From assembly GCA_014523595.1 (NCBI GenBank), contig JAATVN010000133.1:1-19667 (forward strand): a stretch of 19,667 nt of DNA, in the 5' to 3' direction. Below, in pieces: positions 7,886 through 15,064 of the stretch. The translations under genes were made by a program, and so were the position numbers. This stretch comes from Nitrososphaerales archaeon TH5888 (GTDB lineage Archaea; Thermoproteota; Nitrososphaeria; Nitrososphaerales; Nitrososphaeraceae). Numbering within the stretch: the first letter of the stretch is position 1; every line of letters begins with the position of its first letter. A model generated the notes under the pieces. It saw only the letters and a program-made list of their open reading frames with translations, searched no databases and was not told where the DNA came from.

Positions 7886-9627
7886 TTTTGTTCTCCTTTT
7901 TCATTTTCGTTTGTTACACTTGTTTCACTTGTTACACTTTGTAGGAGATTATCACCACTTTCATCAGTGTCATGAAATGTTGTTTCAGTACAGTTTTCTT
8001 CATTTTTAGTAGAATTTTCCAATAAAACAGTTGAAATTGATGCTATTTTTTCACTCATGATCTCGCCATAGAATGGGTGTATTCTTCCAGGAAGTGTAAC
8101 ATCTGTAACAAGTGTAACAGGGTCTATTTCGATCTTCTTTACTACTTCATAATTTGATTTTACTTTTCTAAACGATTTTTCATCAAATTCCAAACAACGT
8201 GAAGTTCCATCACTTAACCTGACCGATCTAGATTCTGCCTTGAATCTAGACTTACATGTACTTGTAATTCTTGTTTGTGTGACTGTTCCGATACCTTCCA
8301 ATGGAGACCAGAAAGCACCAGGTTTATCTTCAATGTCCATGCCATCCATATCATTTTTACAACAATTTCTTATGGCTGCATTTGCGAAAGTTGTTTTTCC
8401 CAGTGTGACCAGATCAGGGATTGGATCTTTCTTATCAAGTTCTTCTTTTCGTTCATTTATCAGATCTTCAATGACTTTGTATAACATTGAGTCAAAACTT
8501 GCTGCTTTGGCTTCATTCCTCTCAGTCATGAATTTACTTAAAGAATCCAATATTCTCTCAAGTGCAATTGGTGAATTTTGAAATAATCTAATTAGGGGCT
8601 TGGTAAGCTCGGCGCTTCTATTTTTAACATTTAGTTTAACATCTGGTATTATGTCATCATGGTGCAGTAGTCTCCAACAAAATAGAATGTTCCTTGTATC
8701 TATTAGCTCATCGTACAATGGTTTGAATTTCGGATCACCAGCAGAATTTAACACATCTTTGATATTGTATTGTGGATCACCAGCCAAGAATCTTAACACA
8801 AATGAACGATCTAGGATACCTTTCATCTGCCTATCATTCGGTAATTCTTCCATTGCAAACCATTTTTGACAATATACTAACCAGTCATCAGACTTTCGAC
8901 CACCTTCTAACTCAACCTTAGGAATTGAACCACCTGAAGCATATCCATTTTTAATTAAATTGCGTTTCTCCTTATCTCTAGCGATATCCTCAGCTTCATC
9001 TTCTGCAGTTGTTATTTGGCCTTCTTCGACATTTCCCATTTTTGTGAAGTAGTTTGACGCACTTGCTGATAGAATATAGAATACCCTATATCCCAAGAAC
9101 TTGAATACAAGTAGCTGGGAATTTTTACCACTGCTATTATCACCCGTTATTATAATTTCGTGATTATAACCAAACCTGTCCTGTAACCACGTCCATATAA
9201 TATCAGCAGTTAGTAACACATGGTAATGTGGTTCCATGTCAACATATTTTCTGTTTATGGTTTCTACTTTCTCAAAGAGTGAATCTAGTTTTTCATCTCT
9301 TGCCTTATCTAAACATTTTTTGAATTCTTCTTCTGACTCAAATACGAAAGGTACAGGGTTTTGTGTGTCAAATGTATCTCCAGGTACAAGTATATCGTTG
9401 GTTCTTTCTATGTCATTTACAAAATGTGGTTCTTTATCCTTATCCAAATACACAAATTTTGGAACTTTGTTTATTACAATGGATTCATGTAATGGTATGG
9501 TCCCTTTTGCAGTGTACTTTTTGATTGTAATTTTCCTCTTGGTGGGTTTATTATTATTATTATTTTTTGATTTCCCGTCGCCATTACCATTAGGAAATAA
9601 CTCATTCCATTCCTTATCAATATCCAT
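7882..9627 (-). CDS. P-loop replication ATPase, probably SF3/primase-associated helicase
   Basis: A 581-residue ATPase and the central gene of the cassette. Walker A is GDNSSGKNS (residues 162-170, Lys168); an acidic Walker B-like segment is ITTAEDEAEDI (205-215). A sensor-like Asn and candidate arginine finger lie in MEELPNDRQMKGILDRSF (259-276), followed by FVLRF and, further on, NRSAELTKPLIRLF, a pattern seen in plasmid and viral primase-associated helicases. The Asn/Lys-rich N-terminus (NGNGDGKSKNNNNN) is low complexity; the last ~60 residues are Ser/Thr/Glu-rich. No primase catalytic motif is seen. The start at 9627 is chosen because TAATG couples it to the upstream stop; an in-frame ATG at 9645 is less likely. 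Expected role: unwinding or remodelling at the element's origin. The AAA+/P-loop assignment is firm; SF3 is inference. Confidence 0.8.
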   Translation of the reverse strand: MDIDKEWNELFPNGNGDGKSKNNNNNKPTKRKITIKKYTAKGTIPLHESIVINKVPKFVYLDKDKEPHFVNDIERTNDILVPGDTFDTQNPVPFVFESEEEFKKCLDKARDEKLDSLFEKVETINRKYVDMEPHYHVLLTADIIWTWLQDRFGYNHEIIITGDNSSGKNSQLLVFKFLGYRVFYILSASASNYFTKMGNVEEGQITTAEDEAEDIARDKEKRNLIKNGYASGGSIPKVELEGGRKSDDWLVYCQKWFAMEELPNDRQMKGILDRSFVLRFLAGDPQYNIKDVLNSAGDPKFKPLYDELIDTRNILFCWRLLHHDDIIPDVKLNVKNRSAELTKPLIRLFQNSPIALERILDSLSKFMTERNEAKAASFDSMLYKVIEDLINERKEELDKKDPIPDLVTLGKTTFANAAIRNCCKNDMDGMDIEDKPGAFWSPLEGIGTVTQTRITSTCKSRFKAESRSVRLSDGTSRCLEFDEKSFRKVKSNYEVVKKIEIDPVTLVTDVTLPGRIHPFYGEIMSEKIASISTVLLENSTKNEENCTETTFHDTDESGDNLLQSVTSETSVTNENEKGEQN

Positions 9628-9815
9628 TATGTAAATGACCTCCAAGTATAACCAGGGGATTTCATTCTACGAATAACCCAAGCCTTTTGTTCTTCGTTTG
9701 GTTCGTCCAACCAAGGGACAGCTCCAAGTGTTTTTAATGATAATTCAAGTATTCTCTTTCTATGATATTCTCTAATTTCTTCGTCAGTTAGTTCTTTAGT
9801 TTTTACTATATACAT
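9627..9815 (-). CDS. Small hypothetical protein (62 aa)
   Basis: A 62-residue charged protein (TKELTDEEIREYHRKRILEL, then AVPWLDEPNEEQKAWVIRRM). No family recognised; two amphipathic helices flank a Pro-Trp turn. A clear GGAGG (9828-9824) lies 8 nt before the ATG at 9815; a GTG at 9818 also overlaps the preceding TAG. Its stop overlaps the helicase ATG as TAATG, so the two are translationally coupled and may act together, for example as a loader or regulator (inference). Confidence 0.65.
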   Translation of the reverse strand: MYIVKTKELTDEEIREYHRKRILELSLKTLGAVPWLDEPNEEQKAWVIRRMKSPGYTWRSFT

Positions 9816-9817
9816 CA

Positions 9818-10141
9818 CTATAACCTCCTGTCCCCCTCCCCTCTCCTGTCAAAGGAATTGAACCGTTCATACTGTTCAATTTCTCTTACACGTAAAGCTA
9901 ATCCCTTCGCTAATTTCCTAATGACCGCATGTCGTAGATCTTGTACAAGAATAGCTTTAGGCCTAAGGTTGTAGATCCTTTTACCCTCTTCGTCAATGTC
10001 ATCATTTATTCTCTGGAATATTTCTCTAATTATTATATTCGAATAGTATTCTGTTGAAGGATCATCATTCTGATATTTCCAATACTTGTCTACGTTCTTT
10101 TTAGGATTAGGACCACAACCATGGGAATAAGGATATGTCAT
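9818..10141 (-). CDS. Hypothetical protein (107 aa)
   Basis: A 107-residue protein with a hydrophilic N-terminus (YSHGCGPNPKKNVDKYWKY) and a helical, arginine-rich C-terminal half (QDLRHAVIRKLAKGLALRVR, RRGEGDRRL). One His and one Cys close together near the N-terminus are too few for a zinc site. No family recognised. It starts two bases after the stop of the 154-residue gene and ends at the ribosome-binding site of the next, inside the operon. Confidence 0.65.
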   Translation of the reverse strand: MTYPYSHGCGPNPKKNVDKYWKYQNDDPSTEYYSNIIIREIFQRINDDIDEEGKRIYNLRPKAILVQDLRHAVIRKLAKGLALRVREIEQYERFNSFDRRGEGDRRL

Positions 10142-10143
10142 TG

Positions 10144-10608
10144 TTATAATACGACCTCCATTCCACCAAGTCCCAGTGAATAATTTTTCTCGATCTCTTC
10201 CGGATCTAATTTGTCCAGGTAAAGTTTTGCTTCTATATTCCCTCTAGGTATTGAAATATTATGGTAGTAACCATCACTGTTATACAGTTCTCTTTTTGTG
10301 TTGTCAGATTCTATTTTTAATAGACCCGCAGCTTCTAATACTTCAAAAAATTGTTTCCTATGCTCCGAGCTTTTGTAATTGTAATTTCCTTTATTCTCGT
10401 AGAAGTGTTTACGTTCTTTAGTTTCTGAGAGAAAATTGTCTCTAAGTTTCTCTATGGCTTTATTTCTATTCTCATTCTTCCTACTTAATTTATCATCTCT
10501 CTTACACCAAGTTATAGAATTTTGTTTTGTTTCCCAGACAGTATTTAGTTCTGTTTCATAGGATTGTGAAAAGTTTATTTGTCCTGGTGTCTTTTCTAAT
10601 ACCATCAT
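10144..10608 (-). CDS. Hypothetical protein (154 aa)
   Basis: A 154-residue protein with a strongly basic, coiled middle (RDDKLSRKNENRNKAIEKLR) and a C-terminal part resembling a small winged-helix region (EHRKQFFEVLEAAGLLKIES), so DNA binding is possible but unproven. ATG at 10608 is followed by a second ATG. GGAGG lies 13 nt upstream, longer than usual. The frame stays open for 29 codons before the ATG with a Pro/Asn-rich stretch, but without a start codon. Confidence 0.6.
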   Translation of the reverse strand: MMVLEKTPGQINFSQSYETELNTVWETKQNSITWCKRDDKLSRKNENRNKAIEKLRDNFLSETKERKHFYENKGNYNYKSSEHRKQFFEVLEAAGLLKIESDNTKRELYNSDGYYHNISIPRGNIEAKLYLDKLDPEEIEKNYSLGLGGMEVVL

Positions 10609-10696
10609 CTGTTGTTTTGAACCTCCTGGTTCGGGTGTGTTGTTGTTTGTTGGTGAGTTCGGGTCTCCAAACTTCGACTCCCAACTTTCTTAATTT

Positions 10697-10837
10697 TCAA
10701 TTATTTGATCTCCAACGTTCTATAATTTCTCGTAAAACTTCTTTGAAGCTACAATCTGAATTTTGTTCATCATGTTTTATTATTACGTCTAAAACTTCAT
10801 CCGCCTTTCGTAATGTTTCATTATTATTGGTAGTCAT
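10697..10837 (-). CDS. Small hypothetical protein (46 aa)
   Basis: A 46-residue acidic, helical ORF (LRKADEVLDVIIKHDEQNSD, FKEVLREIIERWR). Its ATG at 10837 overlaps the stop of the AbrB-like gene as ATGA, the usual sign of translational coupling, so it is probably the second gene of the operon. It could be a partner that modulates the AbrB-like protein, but only position supports this. The next gene starts 88 nt later, the largest gap in the operon. Confidence 0.55.
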   Translation of the reverse strand: MTTNNNETLRKADEVLDVIIKHDEQNSDCSFKEVLREIIERWRSNN

Positions 10838-11031
10838 TGTGTAACTTCTCCAGGTGTAGCTAACCTCAATTTCATAACCCTAAAGGAATCCTCCTCAGGG
10901 ATTAACATCAAATGTGTAGGTTCTACAAGGTCATACCGTCGCTGAAATTCTTTCGGTATGCAGAATTCAATAGCTCCACCACCTTGATCATGTGACTTGA
11001 CTATTCGTATTTTCTTGTCATTAATTGACAT
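10834..11031 (-). CDS. AbrB/SpoVT-like DNA-binding regulator (65 aa)
   Basis: A 65-residue protein with the swapped-hairpin pattern: IRIVKSHDQGGGAIEFCIPKEFQ, then YDLVEPTHLMLIPEEDSFRV (listed in two pieces to respect their separation). Conserved points are the central IPKEF, the Leu-Val turn and the late hydrophobic strand. Such proteins dimerise and bind DNA as regulators, often as the antitoxin half of small modules. As first gene of the operon, next to a perfect palindrome at 11071-11088, it likely controls its own operon. ATG at 11031 follows a TATA-like element (11055-11065) by about 26 nt. Confidence 0.7.
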   Translation of the reverse strand: MSINDKKIRIVKSHDQGGGAIEFCIPKEFQRRYDLVEPTHLMLIPEEDSFRVMKLRLATPGEVTQ

Positions 11032-11054
11032 AGTGGTTAAGTTTATGATCCATC

Positions 11055-11065
11055 GAATATAAAGG
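11055..11065 (-). promoter_or_regulatory. TATA-like element of the cassette operon
   Basis: On the minus strand CCTTTATATTC is centred roughly 28 nt before the ATG at 11031, giving an almost leaderless mRNA. The palindrome at 11071-11088 sits directly upstream, where the BRE and activator or repressor sites would be. Confidence 0.5.
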
Positions 11066-11070
11066 TTATG

Positions 11071-11088
11071 TAGTTACATTTGTAACTA
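11071..11088. promoter_or_regulatory. Perfect 8+2+8 palindrome, probable operator
   Basis: TAGTTACA, two T residues, TGTAACTA: a perfect inverted repeat between the two divergent genes. It lies next to the operon's TATA element, so a dimeric regulator (the AbrB-like or winged-helix protein) probably binds here. Further right, TGTA and CAACTA motifs recur at 11081-11096 and 11131-11146 in the same order, which might mark an origin or more binding sites. Confidence 0.55.
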
Positions 11089-11159
11089 TACAACTACCTA
11101 CCCAACTTAATATATTCATTAAAACATACTTGTACACAGACAACTAGGCAACTCAAAAA

Positions 11160-11789
11160 ATGGCTACACAAGATCAACAATATCAACCAAAACAAAAGTT
11201 AAATGAGAAAGAAATCGCAATTTTAGAATTTATTAAAAATAATGAAAATAACCCTAAAAAACTGACTATTAATCAAGTTGCATTAGATCTAGATAAGAAA
11301 GGATTATGCAGCCGTTTGACCACTAATAAAATTATATTCAATCTTATGAAATTGAAAATAATAAAGGATGAAAAAGTAGGCAATAAATTCCATAAATTAA
11401 AAATCAATGATGAATATTACTATGACTTCAATAAGTTAGAAGTATTGTTATTAAAATCTCAAATTCAAAAGGCTCTTGAACCATTTGAAGGCTTATTAAA
11501 AAGTAAGAAGATGGAAGTACAGGTAATCAACAAGGCCAAGGGAGAGATCGACGTAATCATAGGAACTGAACCGACAGTTGAAAAACCGAAAATAAATGAC
11601 ACATACATTCCTAAACCACTAGACCAAACACCAAAAGATGATCCATATTTCACTGCTAAACAAATACAGAATATGGCAATGGATCACCAAAAAAAGGTGG
11701 TCAAAAAACTCAGAAAAGATCTAGTGGATTATGCAAGAAAAGACTTACAAGGTAAAGTTAAACGCCGAAAAGCTCAAAAAAAGAAATGA
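11160..11789 (+). CDS. Winged-helix DNA-binding protein, divergent gene of the cassette
   Basis: A 209-residue protein. Residues ~14-95 look like a winged helix: NEKEIAILEFIKNN, LTINQVALDLDKKG, LTTNKIIFNLMKLKIIKDEK and a beta-wing ending in KINDEYYYDF. The middle is a linker rich in Pro and Lys; the last ~40 residues are very basic (KKVVKKLRKDLVDYARKDL, VKRRKAQKKK) and may bind nucleic acid. It reads away from the operon. It could be a replication initiator (Rep-like winged helix) or a transcription regulator; the basic tail and lack of enzyme motifs do not separate the two. A TATA-like element lies at 11107-11114. Confidence 0.7.
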   Translation: MATQDQQYQPKQKLNEKEIAILEFIKNNENNPKKLTINQVALDLDKKGLCSRLTTNKIIFNLMKLKIIKDEKVGNKFHKLKINDEYYYDFNKLEVLLLKSQIQKALEPFEGLLKSKKMEVQVINKAKGEIDVIIGTEPTVEKPKINDTYIPKPLDQTPKDDPYFTAKQIQNMAMDHQKKVVKKLRKDLVDYARKDLQGKVKRRKAQKKK

Positions 11790-11790
11790 A

Positions 11791-11832
11791 TATTAGACTT
11801 TCAAATACTATATACTTAATTATTAGACTTTC
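11791..11832. repeat. Pair of exact 12 bp direct repeats at the right cassette border
   Basis: TATTAGACTTTC occurs at 11791-11802 and 11821-11832, 30 bp apart, right after the winged-helix gene. Possible recombination site or transcript-end region; no matching exact copy is seen at the left border. Confidence 0.5.
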
Positions 11833-11955
11833 CTAAATATGACTAGCTACTTCTTGAACACGATTTTTAATATTTCCTCTATCCATTAACAATTATACAG
11901 CATATACGTGAGAATCTTTAATAGTTATCGAGTCCATTATTAGATAACTCATACT

Positions 11956-12924
11956 TTGGATAAAAGAACCTCAGAGAACGTGCCTTCAAATTCAATAACG
12001 TCAGATTTAGGAACTTCCACAGATAAAGATTCTTTTGCGGTACTTGTAAATGAGGGGTTTCGTGAGGGTCAAAGAATTGCCAAAATCTCTGTTATAACCC
12101 TAATCTGTATAGGAATTGCCGAATTACTCATGGGATATATCAGTGGAAGTGTAGTGGCCACAGCCGACGGTGTAGATTCAATGTCTGATGCGATGATATC
12201 TTTTATAGTATTGATAGGATTACGATTTGCACGCAGACCTGCTGACAGAAAGTTCCAATTCGGTTACCATAAAGTAGAAAGCTTGGCAGCAATGGTAGCA
12301 GCAATTGGGATGATTGTGATAGGAATATTCATTGTTTACCATTCGTATGAGGGACTTATCCATCCAAATGAAATTAAGCAGCCAATACCCACGATGATAG
12401 TTCTAGCTATAGCCGGTGCCATATCCTTACACAGAGCGTTTCAGATGCGACGCATTGCCAACAAATACAATTTACTTTCATTAAAAACAGATGCTAAAAA
12501 TTCGATAAAGGATGGATCAGCTTCTGTACTAGGTTTCTTGAGTGTACTCCTAGCAACACAGTTTGGATTTTTACAAGCTGATGCTATAGGTGGAATGATA
12601 ATTGCTGGATTCATATTCTCTGTGGCTTATGTTTCTTTGAAACAATCATCTTTGATACTGGTTGACGCATGGAACAATCCCGTTAGTACAGATTTTATGA
12701 AAAAATTAGTTGAGCAAAAGTTCGAAGGTGATGTTACTGTAAGGTCCATCAAATTGCGCCAAACTGGTATGATCTCAAGAGCAGAAATACATGTTGAAAT
12801 GGATGGAAAAAAACCATTGAATGAGGTCGAAATGGTTTTGCTTAACACCCAAAAGGTGATCAAATCTCGCATGCCTAGTATGGACATAGTTTTGGTTATT
12901 CCTCATGCACAGCGACGGTCATGA
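11956..12924 (+). CDS. Cation diffusion facilitator (CDF) metal transporter with altered site
   Basis: A 322-residue CDF-type transporter, which exports divalent metal ions such as Zn, Fe or Mn in exchange for protons. Six hydrophobic segments (residues ~44-235) and a cytoplasmic ferredoxin-like domain (~240-318, ending MDIVLVIPHAQ) match the family. TM2 has VDSMSD (Asp74-x3-Asp78) followed by GLRFARRPADRKFQFGYHKVES. TM5 has DAKNSIKD: Asn182 stands where E. coli YiiP has His153, with Asp186 four residues later. The loop motif has GYHKVE rather than GHGKAE. This N/D set suggests a metal preference other than Zn. Start TTG at 11956: an in-frame TAG lies 15 nt upstream and no ATG precedes the first helix. 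Single gene, just right of the cassette. Confidence 0.85.
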   Translation: MDKRTSENVPSNSITSDLGTSTDKDSFAVLVNEGFREGQRIAKISVITLICIGIAELLMGYISGSVVATADGVDSMSDAMISFIVLIGLRFARRPADRKFQFGYHKVESLAAMVAAIGMIVIGIFIVYHSYEGLIHPNEIKQPIPTMIVLAIAGAISLHRAFQMRRIANKYNLLSLKTDAKNSIKDGSASVLGFLSVLLATQFGFLQADAIGGMIIAGFIFSVAYVSLKQSSLILVDAWNNPVSTDFMKKLVEQKFEGDVTVRSIKLRQTGMISRAEIHVEMDGKKPLNEVEMVLLNTQKVIKSRMPSMDIVLVIPHAQRRS

Positions 12925-13196
12925 TCGACTAGGTGCGGATAGAGTATGAATTATCTTAAGGTTTTTCTTCCCTGCAGATACAACTAACAATAACATTCAG
13001 GTGTTTGTTCCTAGTAATTGATAACATGAGATGCAATCGTCACACTTCCATTCCTTTTGAAATTTTAAGAATTTTATCATGCAAATAAGGACCCAATTTG
13101 GATTTCTGATTGCTTTTTGTGCAAAGTAATTCCACCTTTCCTCCATTGTTCTATCTGGTAGTTAATCAGCATGATTAAAGAAAATTCGGTCTGGCC

Positions 13197-13224
13197 TAAT
13201 AGAAAAATTATTCATTTTCTATTA
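13197..13224. promoter_or_regulatory. Perfect 10 bp stem-loop in the 12925-13337 spacer
   Basis: TAATAGAAAA, an 8 nt loop, TTTTCTATTA. It lies about 140 bp upstream of the peptidase gene. Similarity continues beyond the stem with small gaps (GGCC...ATAGGACC). Operator or RNA hairpin cannot be distinguished. The rest of this 413 bp spacer shows no ORF or RNA gene I can support, other than a TATA-like TTATAAAC at 13272-13279. Confidence 0.4.
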
Positions 13225-13337
13225 ATAGGACCAACAAATTTTTCTGGATTAATCTAACCAGCTGGAGGTGGTTATAAACGCGTGAAACTATTGTTATTAC
13301 TACAAGTACTTACAATACAAAAATCCTTTTATACGAC

Positions 13338-14708
13338 TTGGGTCACAATGAGATATTGAAAAAGGTATTAGTCGGCCTGATCAGCTTGGCTTTATCGGTA
13401 GCTATCACAAGTCTGGTTATTCAAAACCTTCATCCGGTAATTACTCTGCAGGAAACAGCCGTGATCGCTTCAAACGTTGCTAAAAATTTTGGCCCTTGGA
13501 CCATGAGTGTTTCCCTCGCGTTACCTTTACTTGATGACATAACAGCTAAAAACGCAGACGCAGAACAGAGTAATTCACTGAAATATACAACCGTTAGTTC
13601 AAGCTCAGAAACAAGAACAGTACGAACCGATTTTAGCTATCTTCATGGATTCAAGTTTAAAAATTCTTATGATAATGTCTATACGGTAGTTCCGGACAAG
13701 TATATTCCCGATTTTATTTACGATAAAAGCATTTCATTTACAACTCACGGAAGATGCGGAGGAATGGCATTTGCAGCCTTGGATTACTGGTATGCTAATC
13801 AGAGAATTCCAGGTTGGGGCATGACTCCAACCGGCAGCGGTCAACCAGGTAACCCCGCTGCTCTCCCTACTCCCTCAAATGACAGTCCTATATCAGAGTA
13901 TATTTTGGATAGACTTTATGACAGTCTTGACGTGAGTCTTCTGGGAATACTTAAGGCCCTAGTTAGTGTAGCGCTGACTACCTCGCCAGCGGCATCAGTA
14001 AGCAGTCTAGAAGAAGTGCCTAGATACATCTATCTGAGCATGGCGGGAGCCGAGAATAAAAATACCTTTCTTGGGGAATGTACAGTTGGATGTTTGCCAG
14101 GAGTAAGGCCTTTAACAGATAGAGAGGTCATCAAAGCTACGCGTCTTCTTGACCAGAAAAAACCAGTTGTATTAGGACTAATCGCTGCGTCGGGTATAAC
14201 AGGTATACCAGATAATCATCAAGTTGTAGCGTATGGATATCATTATGATAGAGCATATAATGCGTACACATTTTTCATATGGGATAATAATAAACCAAAC
14301 ATGGAAATAAAGGCTTCTTGGTATCCTGGTGTCCAGTATGGAAAATTATATTATTGGTATCAATATTTTGATAGCAAAAAGGGATTCGTATCAGCGCAAT
14401 TTACTGACTACAGAAAAGATTGGAGAGGATTCTTTGTCGAGGACTATACTCCCAAGACACCACCGAATATTCCTATAGATTTGGATCAAGATGGAGTTGA
14501 CGATTCAACAGATAACTGTCTTAATGTGAAAAACCCCGACCAACAAAATACCAATGGTGATGAATTTGGTGATGCCTGTCAACCGGGTGATCAAGATATG
14601 GATGGAGTAACGGACGCAGTTGATAACTGCAGGTGGGTGGCCAATCCCGATCAAAAAGACGAGGATAATGATGGTGTCGGTGATGTGTGCAAGGATGTTA
14701 TCTTATAG
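13338..14708 (+). CDS. Secreted papain-like cysteine peptidase homologue with thrombospondin type 3 repeats
   Basis: A 456-residue exported protein. Residues ~8-30 are a hydrophobic signal or anchor. Residues ~95-370 match, from memory, a family of papain-fold proteins: nucleophile-like Cys140 in HGRCGGMAFAALDYW, His294 in DNHQVVAYGY and the third-residue site IWDNNKPN (316-319). A helical insert (residues ~190-260) includes CTVGCLPG, a likely disulfide. Residues 381-452 are two thrombospondin type 3 repeats with the Ca-binding pattern DLDQDGVDDSTDNC ... DQDMDGVTDAVDNC ... DEDNDGVGDVC. Likely a calcium-stabilised surface or secreted peptidase, though activity is not shown. Start TTG at 13338; no ATG fits before the hydrophobic segment. 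Stands alone between two long spacers. Confidence 0.75.
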   Translation: MGHNEILKKVLVGLISLALSVAITSLVIQNLHPVITLQETAVIASNVAKNFGPWTMSVSLALPLLDDITAKNADAEQSNSLKYTTVSSSSETRTVRTDFSYLHGFKFKNSYDNVYTVVPDKYIPDFIYDKSISFTTHGRCGGMAFAALDYWYANQRIPGWGMTPTGSGQPGNPAALPTPSNDSPISEYILDRLYDSLDVSLLGILKALVSVALTTSPAASVSSLEEVPRYIYLSMAGAENKNTFLGECTVGCLPGVRPLTDREVIKATRLLDQKKPVVLGLIAASGITGIPDNHQVVAYGYHYDRAYNAYTFFIWDNNKPNMEIKASWYPGVQYGKLYYWYQYFDSKKGFVSAQFTDYRKDWRGFFVEDYTPKTPPNIPIDLDQDGVDDSTDNCLNVKNPDQQNTNGDEFGDACQPGDQDMDGVTDAVDNCRWVANPDQKDEDNDGVGDVCKDVIL

Positions 14709-15000
14709 CACATCCACCGTATTACTTTACTTAATTAAAGATAGTAAAATTATTTAGTGTTCCCGAAAATCGAAGTGAAGACTAAAAAAAGTAAAGTCAA
14801 TTTAACGCCACCGCATTCAGAATATTGAGCTTTACTACTGACAAACGACACGTAATCAAAAAGAACAAAATCAGTATGATTCTTATCACAAATAAGTTAG
14901 TATTTCAGGAGTATTCTTGTCACTGAACGGTAGGCAACCAATAAAGTTAGATCAGATAAAATAGCATACCTTACCTTGACCTCTTCTTATAATCGGCATA

Positions 15001-15043
15001 ATGACGTCTAAAAGATGTCGTGTAGCTAGAGGAAACTTAAATA
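15001..15043 (+). promoter_or_regulatory. Imperfect palindrome plus TATA element before the 15065 gene
   Basis: CTTAAATA at 15036-15043 is centred 25 nt before the ATG, giving a leaderless promoter. At 15001-15021, ATGACGTCT and AGATGTCGT form an inverted repeat (7 of 9 pairs), placed where an archaeal activator or BRE-proximal regulator would bind. The remainder of the 14709-15000 spacer shows no supported gene. Confidence 0.4.
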
Positions 15044-15064
15044 GATGACGACATATTTCATGTT

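Larger units (their letters stand above)
7080..11832. mobile_element. Putative integrated replicon (plasmid- or virus-like cassette)
   Basis: Eleven closely packed genes: ten in one minus-strand operon and one divergent winged-helix gene. Recognisable roles are DNA-related: AbrB-like regulator, winged-helix protein, P-loop replication ATPase/helicase and an HTH protein. The coding style (many tiny overlapping ORFs, Shine-Dalgarno motifs, AT- and Asn/Lys-rich proteins) differs from the flanking surface-protein genes, which stand alone with long spacers. No integrase, transposase, DNA polymerase, capsid or conjugation gene is seen. The borders are approximate: the left one lies between the relic at 6917-7046 and 7080, the right one near the 12 bp direct repeats at 11791-11832. 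Mobility is inferred. Confidence 0.55.

Noticed and set aside
10527..10844. 105-codon plus-strand open frame
   Set aside because: Antisense to the coupled operon; it crosses three minus-strand ORFs and has a Cys/Leu/Ser-rich composition typical of shadows.
10834..11031. AbrB-like protein plus the 46 aa ORF as a toxin-antitoxin pair
   Set aside because: Position fits, but the 46 aa ORF has no toxin motif; kept only as a possibility in the feature text.
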